In this document: positions 54,262-63,893 of the stretch, piece by piece | Numbering within the stretch: the first letter of the stretch is position 1 | How the letters are laid out: every line of letters begins with the position of its first letter | NCBI GenBank assembly: GCA_016708105.1 | Contig: JADJGJ010000004.1 | Coordinates: forward strand, 124,001 to 188,000 | Direction of reading: 5' to 3' | DNA length: 64,000 nucleotides | Source: Crocinitomicaceae bacterium | Lineage (GTDB): Bacteria > Bacteroidota > Bacteroidia > Flavobacteriales_D > Crocinitomicaceae | Notes under the pieces: generated by a model | What the model saw: the letters and a program-made list of their open reading frames with translations, nothing else | Told to the model about the DNA's origin: nothing | Databases searched by the model: none | Program-made: the position numbers and the translations under genes

Positions 54262-55077
54262 TTACCCGTTTTTATGTTTGTAGATGAGGTCAACCAGTGA
54301 AATTGACGCATCTTCCATATTGTTAACCAAGCTATCAATTTTTGACAGCAGGTAATTGTAGAAAATTTGCAAAATAATCGCAACGATCAAACCGAATACC
54401 GTTGTTAAGAGGGCCACTTTAATACCACCCGCTACAACTGACGCAGAAATTGTTCCTGCAGTAGCAATCGCATCAAAAGCCTGAATCATACCAATTACAG
54501 TACCCAAGAAACCTAACATAGGTGCAAGCGCAATGAAAAGTGAAATCCATGAAAGTCCTTTTTCTAAGAGACCCATTTGCACACCACCGTAAGACACAAC
54601 CGCTTTTTCAGCCATGTCAACTCCTTCATCAGCACGATCAAGTCCCTGATAAAAAATAGAGGCTACCGGTCCGCGCGTATTTCTGCAAACTTCTTTAGCA
54701 GCTTCAACGCCCCCTGATTTTAACGCAGCTTCAATTTTTTCAAGCAATTTTTTCGTGTTGGTAGTTGCAAGATTTAAATAAACAATACGCTCAATTACCA
54801 GTGCCAACCCAAAAATCAAACACACCAATACCGGCGCCATCCAAATTGGATCACCCTCAATAAAGCGTACTTTAAATTCAGTACTTAGAGAGAAATCACC
54901 GTCGTTTTCAGTTGCTGGTGCTGCTGCTGCAGGGTTTTGTTCACCGCCTTGTACCGGCTCAACTGCTGAAGTCGTGTTGGTGTCAACGACAGTAGAATCG
55001 GTCTCTGTCTGCGCGTAACTGGTAATTCCGAGGGTCAATACCCCTGCAATTGCTAAGAATGCAAATACTTTTTTCAT
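54262..55077 (-). CDS. exbB: ExbB/MotA/TolQ proton-channel protein
   Basis: 271 residues: a signal-like N-terminus (MKKVFAFLAIAGVLTLGITS), a low-complexity Ala/Pro/Glu stretch (about 30-65), then three membrane spans with the MotA/TolQ/ExbB domain (WISLFIALAPMLGFLGTVIG; GIKVALLTTVFGLIVAI). It forms the stator channel with ExbD. The N-terminal extension is a Bacteroidota variant. It is the first gene of the operon, and the intergenic region upstream is AT-rich. Confidence 0.93.
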   Translation of the reverse strand: MKKVFAFLAIAGVLTLGITSYAQTETDSTVVDTNTTSAVEPVQGGEQNPAAAAPATENDGDFSLSTEFKVRFIEGDPIWMAPVLVCLIFGLALVIERIVYLNLATTNTKKLLEKIEAALKSGGVEAAKEVCRNTRGPVASIFYQGLDRADEGVDMAEKAVVSYGGVQMGLLEKGLSWISLFIALAPMLGFLGTVIGMIQAFDAIATAGTISASVVAGGIKVALLTTVFGLIVAIILQIFYNYLLSKIDSLVNNMEDASISLVDLIYKHKNG

Positions 55078-55209
55078 TGTTGCTTATTTAAATTTATTAT
55101 TCACTGGTTTTAATAAAATCGCTTCATTTTTTGAAAGCGAGGTGCTAAAGTACAAATTTTTCTTTTTTATCAACGATTGACAACTATTTTTCAACTAATG
55201 ATAACATGG

Positions 55210-56241
55210 TTAAGCAAGAGTAAATTCTCCGCACATATTTTTAGCCAGCCACGCTTTGCGGTCTGAAATATCTGTGAATCTGCCCAATACACACATCATT
55301 TTGGTTACGGCGGCTTCAGTTGTGAGGTCGTACCCGCAAATGGCACCCAAGCGCACAAACATGAGGCTGGTTTCATATTTTCCCGGACTGACGGTTCCTT
55401 TGCCACATTGGGTAATATTGAGTATTAATCCTCCTGCCGCCATATAATCAGCCAACATCTTTTCAAAACTTACTGAAGTAAATGTATTGCCATTTCCAAA
55501 GCTTTCAATCACTACCCCATCTGTGTTTTTTATGTCAATTACTGATGCATAAGCCTCAATTGGCATACCCGGATAAAGCTTAATTAAGCCCACGCGATTG
55601 TTAAGTTTCGCGAAAATTTCAAGTTTTTGGAACCCTTTACGCAATAGCGCAGCCTCGTTGAATTTAATATCTACACCCGCCTCAGCCAACAGGGGATAAT
55701 TATAACTGTTGAACGCTTCAAAATTGCTGGTGCTTTGTTTACTTGTGCGATTGCCGCGGTATAATTGGAATTCAAAATAAACCGCAACTTCTTGCACCAT
55801 GGGCTCACCGGCAGTATCAAATTTTCCGGCAATTTCAATGGCGGTTATCAGGTTTTCTTTTCCGTCGGTTCTGATTTGTCCAATGGGTAATTGTGATCCG
55901 GTAAGTATCACCGGCTTTTTAATACCACTCAGCATAAAACTTAATGCAGATGCGGTGTACGCCATGGTGTCTGAGCCGTGCAGCACAACAAAACCATCAT
56001 AGTCATCATAGTTGTCAAAGATCGTTTTCGCAATGTCAGCCCAAAGCTCAGGATTCATTTCAGAGGAATCTATTGGATTCTTCATTGAATGAGCTGAAAG
56101 CCGGTAATTAAATTGCCTAAGTTCAGGAACACTATTATACAAGTGTTCAAAATCAAAAGGCTTGAGCGCTCCGCTTTCAGGATCATTGACCATGCCGATA
56201 GTTCCACCGGTGTAGATGATCAATACCTTTGGGTTTTTCAT
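55210..56241 (-). CDS. Type I L-asparaginase
   Basis: The enzyme hydrolyses asparagine to aspartate and ammonia. The 343 residues carry both catalytic threonine motifs: IIYTGGTIGMVND near the N-terminus and VLHGSDTMAYTASAL in the middle. No signal peptide is seen, so it is the cytoplasmic AnsA-like form. The length is typical. It is followed on the same strand by no close gene; tatD is 67 bp upstream. Confidence 0.95.
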   Translation of the reverse strand: MKNPKVLIIYTGGTIGMVNDPESGALKPFDFEHLYNSVPELRQFNYRLSAHSMKNPIDSSEMNPELWADIAKTIFDNYDDYDGFVVLHGSDTMAYTASALSFMLSGIKKPVILTGSQLPIGQIRTDGKENLITAIEIAGKFDTAGEPMVQEVAVYFEFQLYRGNRTSKQSTSNFEAFNSYNYPLLAEAGVDIKFNEAALLRKGFQKLEIFAKLNNRVGLIKLYPGMPIEAYASVIDIKNTDGVVIESFGNGNTFTSVSFEKMLADYMAAGGLILNITQCGKGTVSPGKYETSLMFVRLGAICGYDLTTEAAVTKMMCVLGRFTDISDRKAWLAKNMCGEFTLA

Positions 56242-56308
56242 TTCTTGAACAAATTAACAATTGATTTTACAAAGTTAAACGCTAAAACGAGGCAACGGTA
56301 AGTCTTGT

Positions 56309-57079
56309 TTATTTTACGGTAGAAAACACTGCAAGAGCGTTGTTGGTTGTAGTTTGAATCACTTCTTCAAGCGTTATGGTTTTAATGTCTGCAATTTTTT
56401 GTGCAATTAATTGAAGATATCCGCTTTCATTTCTTTTACCCCGGTAAGGCACCGGCGCAAGGTAGGGCGAATCAGTTTCAAGCACCAGATGTTTCAGGTC
56501 AATTTCTTTTATTACCTGATCTAATCCGCTGTTTTTAAAAGTCACCACACCTCCAATACCCAATTTAAAATTACCATACGAGATGATATGATTTGCCTGT
56601 GCAATGCTTCCGGTGAAGCAATGAAACACACCAGATAAGTTTTCATCGTGCATTTTATCTAGCAATGCCAACGTTTCATCAAATGCTTCTCGCACGTGAA
56701 TGACAACAGGCAGCCTCATTTCTTTTGCCCACTCAGTTTGTATTATAAATGCTTGTTTTTGTATGGCAAGTGTAGATTTATCCCAATACAAATCAAGTCC
56801 AATCTCCCCTACTGCACAATAATTTCTTTTTGCAAACCAGTTTTTGATAATGACAAGATCTTGCTCAAAATTTTCAGTAACACTGCACGGATGTAAACCC
56901 ATCATGGCAAAACAAGTTTCAGGGAATTGATCAACTAATGCATGCATGGGTGCAATAGTATCTATATCAACATTAGGTAACAGAAATTTGCTCACACCTT
57001 GCTGTTGTGCGCGTTGCATCACGACTTCAATATCTTCAGAAAATTCAGGTAAAAAAAGATGAGTGTGCGTATCAATCAT
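56309..57079 (-). CDS. TatD-family metal-dependent hydrolase
   Basis: 256 residues with all TatD metal-ligand motifs: MIDTHTHLF, GEIGLDLYWD, VVIHVREAFDE, GVFHCFTGS and VLETDSPYLAPVPYRGKRN. TatD proteins are DNases or deoxyribonucleotide phosphoesterases in the cytoplasm. Its gene is 28 bp downstream of the outer-membrane protein gene on the same strand. Confidence 0.95.
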   Translation of the reverse strand: MIDTHTHLFLPEFSEDIEVVMQRAQQQGVSKFLLPNVDIDTIAPMHALVDQFPETCFAMMGLHPCSVTENFEQDLVIIKNWFAKRNYCAVGEIGLDLYWDKSTLAIQKQAFIIQTEWAKEMRLPVVIHVREAFDETLALLDKMHDENLSGVFHCFTGSIAQANHIISYGNFKLGIGGVVTFKNSGLDQVIKEIDLKHLVLETDSPYLAPVPYRGKRNESGYLQLIAQKIADIKTITLEEVIQTTTNNALAVFSTVK

Positions 57080-57107
57080 GTGGTAAAATTAATGATTGTT
57101 TTTGCGT

Positions 57108-57974
57108 CTACCAATCAGGACATGAATCACACCCATTAATTGCCGGCATATAAAAAAACACGCCTCCCATTAATACCCATTGAGCGAAAACAAATTTTTG
57201 TCTTGCATAGTCAGGTGCGTTTTGAATTGTTCTATTGTGTGGCAAATGAATAAAGCCCGTTGACCAATCAGACATTAAAAAAAAGCGATTGAAAAAATCA
57301 AATCTCACCCCGGCGTGTACTGACAAACCATAACCTGTAATAGCCATGCCCGATTGGTACTCAACTCCATCCCAATTGAACCCTGTTTGCGTTAACACAG
57401 GCCCGCCGCCGCCGCCTAAAATTTGATGAATGGCAAATTTTCTGTCACGGGTTTCAAACCGCGGTGTTGTATTGGTAAGCTGAATTGAAATGTAATTTAA
57501 TCCATTGGTGTTTTCATAATGAAGGTCTTCGTAACGAATTGGAATTTTGCCTGTTGATTGATCATAATCACCGTTGAGTTCACTATTGTTTGTTTCAATG
57601 TGCCCATTCAAATAAAGTGTCTGATTTGGATCCATGACATACTTCATGTGATCATACCCTATTGAAAAATCCCAATGATCAGCATAGTAATATCCAACGC
57701 GCACATTGAACTGCGGAATGGTAAATTTGTTTGGAGCAAAATACTCGTTGAGTTTATTAGATGGTCTGTCTGATGCGGCTACATTTTCAGCAATGAAATT
57801 GTATTGCGGACCAACGAAATTTATATCACTCTTTGTGTAAATTGACCGGTTGTATCCCCAATAAACATACAGGGTGTTTTTACGCGTACTGAATTTCCTT
57901 TTTGATGACCATTTCTGACCATTAGCCAAGGCGGGCAACAAGAAAAGAAAAGCGATCAGAACAGAAATTCTCAT
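57108..57974 (-). CDS. Putative outer-membrane beta-barrel protein
   Basis: 288 residues with a signal peptide (MRISVLIAFLFLLPALANGQ). Alternating strands (TLYVYWGYNRSIYTKSDINF; QFNVRVGYYYADHWDFSIGY) point to an outer-membrane barrel. A Cys pair near the end (NGCDSCPDW) and a GGGGG turn are unusual. No family recognised. Divergent from yraN. Confidence 0.72.
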   Translation of the reverse strand: MRISVLIAFLFLLPALANGQKWSSKRKFSTRKNTLYVYWGYNRSIYTKSDINFVGPQYNFIAENVAASDRPSNKLNEYFAPNKFTIPQFNVRVGYYYADHWDFSIGYDHMKYVMDPNQTLYLNGHIETNNSELNGDYDQSTGKIPIRYEDLHYENTNGLNYISIQLTNTTPRFETRDRKFAIHQILGGGGGPVLTQTGFNWDGVEYQSGMAITGYGLSVHAGVRFDFFNRFFLMSDWSTGFIHLPHNRTIQNAPDYARQKFVFAQWVLMGGVFFYMPAINGCDSCPDW

Positions 57975-58001
57975 GATAGTAGAAACGTAAAATATGACCT
58001 G

Positions 58002-58030
58002 TTGTTACATACAAATTTAAGTTATTTTTG
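58002..58030 (+). promoter_or_regulatory. Candidate promoter of yraN (near-leaderless)
   Basis: TTG (58002-58004) and TATTTTTG (58023-58030) match the -33 and -7 elements with 18 bases between. The yraN ATG is only 8 bases downstream, so the transcript would have almost no leader. This also argues against the in-frame TTG at 58002 as the start codon. Confidence 0.5.
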
Positions 58031-58037
58031 TCCGGTT

Positions 58038-58400
58038 ATGGCAGATCACAACGAATTAGGTAAAGAAGGAGAAGAAATGGCGGCGGCATACCTGCAGAAA
58101 AAAGGCTACGTGATACTGGCACGCAACTACACTTTTAAAAAATCAGAGTTAGATATTGTGGCGATGCAAGACGGCAAATTAATTATTGTAGAAGTTAAAA
58201 CCCGCAACAGCAATTATTTAGCCGGACCAGAAATTACCGTCACAAAAAAGAAACAAAAAGCACTCATCAAAGCAGCCAACTTTTATATCCATGAAAAAGA
58301 TCTAGATGTTGAAACACGTTTTGATATTATCTCTATCATTTTAAATAGTAAAGAGCAAACACTTGAGCATTTGGAAGATGCTTTCTATCCGTTGTTGTGA
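58038..58400 (+). CDS. YraN family protein (UPF0102)
   Basis: From the ATG at 58038 the protein has 120 residues (MADHNELGKEGEEMAAAYLQ), the family length. The core has the nuclease-like pattern ELDIVAMQDGKLIIVEVKTR with the E-x-K pair, as in PD-(D/E)xK folds. The family is uncharacterised in most bacteria. It lies 100 bp before ileS on the same strand. Confidence 0.95.
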   Translation: MADHNELGKEGEEMAAAYLQKKGYVILARNYTFKKSELDIVAMQDGKLIIVEVKTRNSNYLAGPEITVTKKKQKALIKAANFYIHEKDLDVETRFDIISIILNSKEQTLEHLEDAFYPLL

Positions 58401-58430
58401 TTTATTTCCGCACATATGTGCAAGTCGCCA

Positions 58431-58465
58431 CCTGCGCATACATACCGGGTGCGTTTAAGCGCAGG
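58431..58465. repeat. Inverted repeat in the yraN-ileS gap
   Basis: CCTGCGC (58431-58437) and GCGCAGG (58459-58465) are perfect arms over a 21-nt loop. The arm resembles the GGCGCAGG motif of the REP-like palindromes at 23715 and 30295. CACATATGTG at 58411-58420 is a second small palindrome. Confidence 0.4.
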
Positions 58466-58500
58466 AAAATCATTATCTTCGCGCCTTCCAACAATTTTAC

Positions 58501-61500
58501 ATGAGCACAAAATATACCGAATACAAAGGATTGAATTTGCCGAACGTAGCAGATGAAGTTTTAACTTACTGGAAAGAAAAAAACATCTTTCAAAAAAGTA
58601 TTGAAACCCGTGATGCCAACAAAACTTTTGTGTTCACTGAAGGACCGCCTTCAGCGAATGGTTTGCCGGGTATTCACCACGTGATGTCTCGGGCTATTAA
58701 AGATATTTTTTGCCGCTATAAAACATTAAAAGGATATCAGGTAAAACGCAAAGCCGGATGGGATACCCACGGATTGCCGGTTGAATTAAAAGTGGAAAAA
58801 GAGTTAGGAATTACCAAAGAAGATATCGGTCACAAAATCTCTGTAGACGATTATAACAAAGCCTGCCGTGAAGCAGTGATGCGATATACCGATATCTGGA
58901 ATGACCTCACCTTGAAAATGGGTTATTGGGTGGATATGGAACACCCATACATCACCTACGACAGTAAATACATGGAATCTGTCTGGTGGTTGCTGCGTGA
59001 GATCTACAATAAAAATCTCATGTACAAAGGCTACACCATTCAGCCCTATTCACCAAAAGCCGGAACCGGTTTGTCATCACATGAATTGAATCAGCCGGGT
59101 TGTTATAAGGATGTAAAGGATACTACCTGTGTGGCGCAGTTTAAGGCTCTTAATAAATCCGATGTCATCTCAAGATTCGGAGTTGAAAATTCAGATAAAT
59201 TTCTCTGGGACGCCTATCTGCTAGCATGGACCACTACACCTTGGACGCTGCCTTCTAATACTGCTCTGACTGTTGGGCCAAAAATAGAATATGCTCTTGT
59301 TTATACATACAATTTGTATACAAATTCGCGACAATTAGTTGTGGTTGCAAGAGATCTGGTTACAAAATTATTTTCTGGCAAATATCAAGAATGGAAAAGT
59401 TATGACGAAATAACTTATGGTCCAGGTGACTCTAAACTCCCATACTGTATTCTCGGCACATGCAAAGGCTCTGACCTGATCGGAATCAAATACGAACAAC
59501 TCCTCCCCTACGCAAAACCATATTATGATTCCGACAAAGCATTCGTGGTTATTCCGGGAGATTTTGTAACAACCGAGGATGGAACAGGAATAGTACACAC
59601 CGCACCAACCTTTGGTGCTGATGATGCCTTTGTTGCTAAACAAGCCGGTGTTCCGCCCATGTTGGTGTTAGACGAAAATGGTACGCCGGTTCCGTTAGTT
59701 GACTTGCAAGGAAAATTCAGAAAAGAAGTTTCAGATCCGATTTTTGGTTTGGCAGGAGAATATGTGAAAGCTGAATATCTTGAAGGAAACGAAGCGGAAC
59801 TTGAATTAGCAAAACAGAAAGAAAATCTCAAACACATCATTGCTGATTTGAAAGCATACATGAGTGTTGACGAGCGCATCACATTGAAATTGAAAATTGA
59901 AAACAAGGCTTTCAAAATTGAAAAATACGAACACAATTATCCGCATTGCTGGCGCACAGATAAACCGGTTTTGTATTATCCGTTAGATTCTTGGTTCATC
60001 AAAGTTTCTGATCATCGTGAAAGAATGGTTGAACTAAATGGAACTATTAACTGGAAACCAAAATCAACCGGTGAAGGACGTTTTGGAGAGTGGTTAAAAA
60101 ATGCCAATGATTGGAATTTGTCCCGCTCACGTTATTGGGGAATTCCGATTCCGGTTTGGACCTCAGAAGACAAATCAGAACAGATTTGTGTTGGCTCAGT
60201 TGAACAACTTAAAACTGAAGTGGACAGAGCTGTTGCAGCAGGTGTGATGAAGGAAAATCCGTTAAAAGATTTTGTGGTGGGTGATATGTCTGACAGCAAT
60301 TATGCAAAAGTAGATCTGCATAAAAATTATGTGGACAATTTGATTTTAGTTTCTGCATCAGGCAAACCCATGAAACGTGAAAGTGATTTGATTGATGTTT
60401 GGTTTGATTCTGGAGCCGCGCCGTATGCACAATTCCACTATCCGTTTGAGAACAAAGAAAACATTGATACACGCAAATATTTTCCGGCTGATTTTATTGC
60501 AGAAGGAGTAGATCAGACACGTGGGTGGTTTTACACACAGCACGTGATTGGTACGTTGGTTTTTGATTCAGTAGCTTACAAAAATGTTGTTTCAAACGGA
60601 CTTGTTTTAGATAAAAACGGACAAAAAATGTCTAAGCGGTTAAACAATACCGTTGATCCTTTTGATACGCTGAAAACGTTTGGTCCGGATGCTACCCGCT
60701 GGTACATGGTTACCAACGCCCAGCCTTGGGATAATCTCAAATTTGACAAAGACGGAATTGTTGAGTCTCAACGCAAATTTTTTGGTACACTTTACAATAC
60801 GTATTCGTTTTTTGCTCTGTATGCAAACATTGATGGATTCTCTTTTTCAGAGAAAGAGATTGAGTACAAAAATCGTCCTGAAATGGATCGCTGGATTTTG
60901 TCTAAACTGAATTCGTTAATTAAAACAGCGGATGAAGCTTACGCAGATTATGAACCAACAAAAGCCGGTCGCGCCATTCAGGAATTTGTGAGCGATGAAT
61001 TATCAAACTGGTATGTGCGTTTATGTCGTCGTCGTTTCTGGAAAGGATCGTATGAAGCAGATAAAATTTCGGCCTATCAAACCTTGTACAGATGTTTGGA
61101 AACTATTGCCATTCTTGGTGCGCCAATAGCTCCGTTTTATTTAGATCAATTGTTTAATGACCTCAACAAAATTTCAAAAAGACATTCAGTTGAGTCGGTT
61201 CATTTGGCATTGATTCCAGCTTCAAATTCATCTGAAATAGATTTGGATTTGGAGGAGAAAATGGACATTGCTCAAAAAGTTTCTTCCATGGTTTTATCGC
61301 TCCGTAAAAAAGAGCAAATCAAAGTAAGACAGCCGTTACAACGTATTATGGTTCCGGTTTTAGACAAAGATTTTACCCGTAGAATTGAAGATGTAAAAGA
61401 GATAATATTATCTGAAGTAAACATCAAACAAATTGAATTGTTAGAAGACACCAACGGTATCATTGTCAAAAAAATCAAACCCAATTTTAAAACCATTGGT

Positions 61501-61989
61501 AAAAAATACGGCAAGCAAATGAAGGCCATTACTGAGCTGGCAAAAAATTGGACCAACGCAGACATTCAAAAAATAGAATCGCAAAACGGCTGGAACGGAA
61601 CCATTGACGGAGCAGAAATTATTTTAGAAATGGAAGATTTTGAAATTACGACAGATGATATTCCGGGTTGGTTAGTAGCATCTGAAGGCCGCATGACGGT
61701 TGCACTTGATGTGACTTTGACTGACGAATTAAAACGTGAAGGAATTGCCCGCGAAATCATCAACCGAGTTCAAAATTTACGCAAAGATTCGGGACTAGAA
61801 GTCAACGATCGCATACACCTCACCATTGACACCAACGATCTTGTTCGTCAGGCAATCGAATCAAACAAAGAATACATCTGCAATGAAGTTTTAGCCAAAG
61901 AAATTGCGTTTGGAAAATTGGATCCAAACAAAGCACTCAACGCTGAATTGGAAGAGGGGGAGACGTTTATTGGGTTGGTGAAGTCGTAG
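58501..61989 (+). CDS. ileS: Isoleucyl-tRNA synthetase
   Basis: IleRS charges tRNA-Ile in the cytoplasm. The 1162 residues are longer than the E. coli enzyme (939) and fit the longer IleS of Bacteroidota. The HIGH signature is the variant GLPGIHH (residues 54-60), and KMSKR occurs at about 707 (GQKMSKRLNN). The editing domain (about 190-440) includes WTTTPWTLPSNTALTVGP and GTGIVHTAPTFGADDAF. The anticodon domain follows (LSNWYVRLCRRRFW). No zinc-finger Cys cluster is seen at the C-terminus. The gene appears monocistronic. Confidence 0.97.
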   Translation: MSTKYTEYKGLNLPNVADEVLTYWKEKNIFQKSIETRDANKTFVFTEGPPSANGLPGIHHVMSRAIKDIFCRYKTLKGYQVKRKAGWDTHGLPVELKVEKELGITKEDIGHKISVDDYNKACREAVMRYTDIWNDLTLKMGYWVDMEHPYITYDSKYMESVWWLLREIYNKNLMYKGYTIQPYSPKAGTGLSSHELNQPGCYKDVKDTTCVAQFKALNKSDVISRFGVENSDKFLWDAYLLAWTTTPWTLPSNTALTVGPKIEYALVYTYNLYTNSRQLVVVARDLVTKLFSGKYQEWKSYDEITYGPGDSKLPYCILGTCKGSDLIGIKYEQLLPYAKPYYDSDKAFVVIPGDFVTTEDGTGIVHTAPTFGADDAFVAKQAGVPPMLVLDENGTPVPLVDLQGKFRKEVSDPIFGLAGEYVKAEYLEGNEAELELAKQKENLKHIIADLKAYMSVDERITLKLKIENKAFKIEKYEHNYPHCWRTDKPVLYYPLDSWFIKVSDHRERMVELNGTINWKPKSTGEGRFGEWLKNANDWNLSRSRYWGIPIPVWTSEDKSEQICVGSVEQLKTEVDRAVAAGVMKENPLKDFVVGDMSDSNYAKVDLHKNYVDNLILVSASGKPMKRESDLIDVWFDSGAAPYAQFHYPFENKENIDTRKYFPADFIAEGVDQTRGWFYTQHVIGTLVFDSVAYKNVVSNGLVLDKNGQKMSKRLNNTVDPFDTLKTFGPDATRWYMVTNAQPWDNLKFDKDGIVESQRKFFGTLYNTYSFFALYANIDGFSFSEKEIEYKNRPEMDRWILSKLNSLIKTADEAYADYEPTKAGRAIQEFVSDELSNWYVRLCRRRFWKGSYEADKISAYQTLYRCLETIAILGAPIAPFYLDQLFNDLNKISKRHSVESVHLALIPASNSSEIDLDLEEKMDIAQKVSSMVLSLRKKEQIKVRQPLQRIMVPVLDKDFTRRIEDVKEIILSEVNIKQIELLEDTNGIIVKKIKPNFKTIGKKYGKQMKAITELAKNWTNADIQKIESQNGWNGTIDGAEIILEMEDFEITTDDIPGWLVASEGRMTVALDVTLTDELKREGIAREIINRVQNLRKDSGLEVNDRIHLTIDTNDLVRQAIESNKEYICNEVLAKEIAFGKLDPNKALNAELEEGETFIGLVKS

Positions 61990-62189
61990 GCTTCAAGGCC
62001 ATCTTTTTGATTAGCAATGGTAGATTAACGCTGTGTGATTTTTGATATATAGGCAATGGCTACTGGTCTTCTCACTTTGAAGGGAGATTGAGAGGGATGA
62101 CCGTACGGAATCGGTTTTCTAATTTCGTGTTGTAAACATTTCATAGAAACCCGTAACTAACCTCACTGTTTTCGCTATATTTAGTATCC

Positions 62190-63506
62190 ATGAAATTGAT
62201 TTCAACCTTACTCTTCATCTTTGCTTTTACCTCAGCTTTTGCACAGGTGTGGCCCTGGTTTTTTTCTGAAACAGCGTTTAAAAAATGGTTGATTGAAAAG
62301 GATGTGAAGTGTTTGAAGTATGTGAGTGCGGATTTGCCATACGAATATGTTAAATCTCAAAGCAATTACCAGTGGGTAAAAAAAGGAATTACTTCGTATT
62401 TTTTTGATGAAAATTCATTACTTGAAAAGGTTAAAATTGAAGCTATTGATATTAGTATTCACCATGATAGTTTAAACACTGAAAATAATTACAATTATAT
62501 TATAAATAGGATGTTGCCATATATGCCATTTTCGGCTGATAATGATGATGTAAGAGATCTGGTTGAATATAATCGGTCTAAATTTTATCCTGGAATCAAA
62601 ATCAAATTCATGAAGTTGGCAACAACACCTGGGTTAAAAGTTTTTGCAAATTATCAATTTGTCGATTATACGCCTTTTTCATTCGACTATGCCTATGAGC
62701 TGTTGCAAGAAATTTATTTGAATAATGAGGAAATAATTTCTGTAAAAAATTACGGTTACGGAGGTGAAATTTGGATTCCATATATTGGTGTTATCGAATA
62801 TGAAAAAGAAAATGATACTCTTTCATTTCTAAAGGAGAAAGCGCATACTAGCGATTATTATTATGCTTACGATACACTCATCTATTATCCATATTATCAG
62901 AAAACTTCTGCCGATAAAAAGCAAATTGAATTGGGAATCCGTCTTAAACATAGTTCAGGCATATATTGTTTTTTTCCTTTCAAGAAAGTAATAACTGAGA
63001 AAACGGATATAGAAGAAAGTAAAACTATTTTGCAATTATGTGATCGTGATGTTAAAATGCTGCCAATTTCCTTTCGAAGTAGGGAAGACTATAAATGTCT
63101 GAGTCATGGAAGTGGTCTGTGGGTGTCTGATTATTATGAGTATTGGTGGACAAATTGTAATGATGATCTGTCAGATTTTAACCTTGAAAAAACAAAAATC
63201 GTAACAAAACTCAACAAAAAAACCAACGAATTTTCTGAGAAAGTAATTTATGAATGGAGCAACAACGAATGGCATATAATTTCAGAAGAAACCAAAACAA
63301 AAACCGGTTATCTGCAAAATTATTATCCCGTTGGTTGGAAAAAACCAATTTATCAAATTGTAATTTCAACGGATGTAAACAACGACCCGGTTTTTACAAA
63401 AGTTGTTCATGAAAAAGAAGAAATACTTTTCAGAATTTCAGGTGACTCCATTTATCTGACAAAAGATGAAAATATGTATGGGCATTTTTTGGTGGAGTAT
63501 GAATAG
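62190..63506 (+). CDS. Hypothetical secreted protein
   Basis: 438 residues with a signal peptide (MKLISTLLFIFAFTSAFAQ). The mature protein is rich in Tyr, Asn and Lys with no recognised domain; one repeated theme is Tyr-rich strands (TSDYYYAYDTLIYYPYYQK). Its base composition is clearly AT-richer than ileS, and it neighbours a toxin-antitoxin module, which suggests recent acquisition. No sorting domain at the C-terminus. Confidence 0.72.
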   Translation: MKLISTLLFIFAFTSAFAQVWPWFFSETAFKKWLIEKDVKCLKYVSADLPYEYVKSQSNYQWVKKGITSYFFDENSLLEKVKIEAIDISIHHDSLNTENNYNYIINRMLPYMPFSADNDDVRDLVEYNRSKFYPGIKIKFMKLATTPGLKVFANYQFVDYTPFSFDYAYELLQEIYLNNEEIISVKNYGYGGEIWIPYIGVIEYEKENDTLSFLKEKAHTSDYYYAYDTLIYYPYYQKTSADKKQIELGIRLKHSSGIYCFFPFKKVITEKTDIEESKTILQLCDRDVKMLPISFRSREDYKCLSHGSGLWVSDYYEYWWTNCNDDLSDFNLEKTKIVTKLNKKTNEFSEKVIYEWSNNEWHIISEETKTKTGYLQNYYPVGWKKPIYQIVISTDVNNDPVFTKVVHEKEEILFRISGDSIYLTKDENMYGHFLVEYE

Positions 63507-63512
63507 TTAAGA

Positions 63513-63893
63513 TCACACTACCCTCAACAACAAATTCCCATCAATGCCCAAAACCTGATGCATGGCTTTAATAAATGAAATATTGGGTTTGCGTTTGTTG
63601 TGCATGATTTCAGAAAGTTTTGTGTCGGTGATATTCAGCAATTTTGCCAACTCTTTTTGCTTGAGTTTTTTCTCAAACATTTTTAACTCAATTAAGCCTT
63701 GCACCGTCTGAGGCATGGGTATCGTATAGTGTTCGTCTTCATACTCCTCTACCTTTTTGGTATAATTATTTAAATCCTTCAGCTGCTTTTTGGTCAGTTT
63801 TTCAAAGCCTCCCTTCTTAGTAGCTATAGAAAGAAGTTCATTCATCCTCTTTTCGATGATGTCAAATTCCTTTTTAGTCAATTTTGTTTTCAT
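63513..63893 (-). CDS. HigA-like antitoxin (XRE-family HTH)
   Basis: 126 residues from the ATG at 63893, chosen because it overlaps the upstream toxin frame's stop as ATGA; an ATG at 63905 is an alternative. The N-terminal part is charged and helical (LTKKEFDIIEKRMNELLSIA). The C-terminal half is a helix-turn-helix (LKQKELAKLLNITDTKLSEI, then MHNKRKPNISFIKAM) as in HigA. HigA neutralises the HigB mRNA interferase and represses its own operon. The gene order toxin then antitoxin is that of HigBA. Confidence 0.88.
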   Translation of the reverse strand: MKTKLTKKEFDIIEKRMNELLSIATKKGGFEKLTKKQLKDLNNYTKKVEEYEDEHYTIPMPQTVQGLIELKMFEKKLKQKELAKLLNITDTKLSEIMHNKRKPNISFIKAMHQVLGIDGNLLLRVV

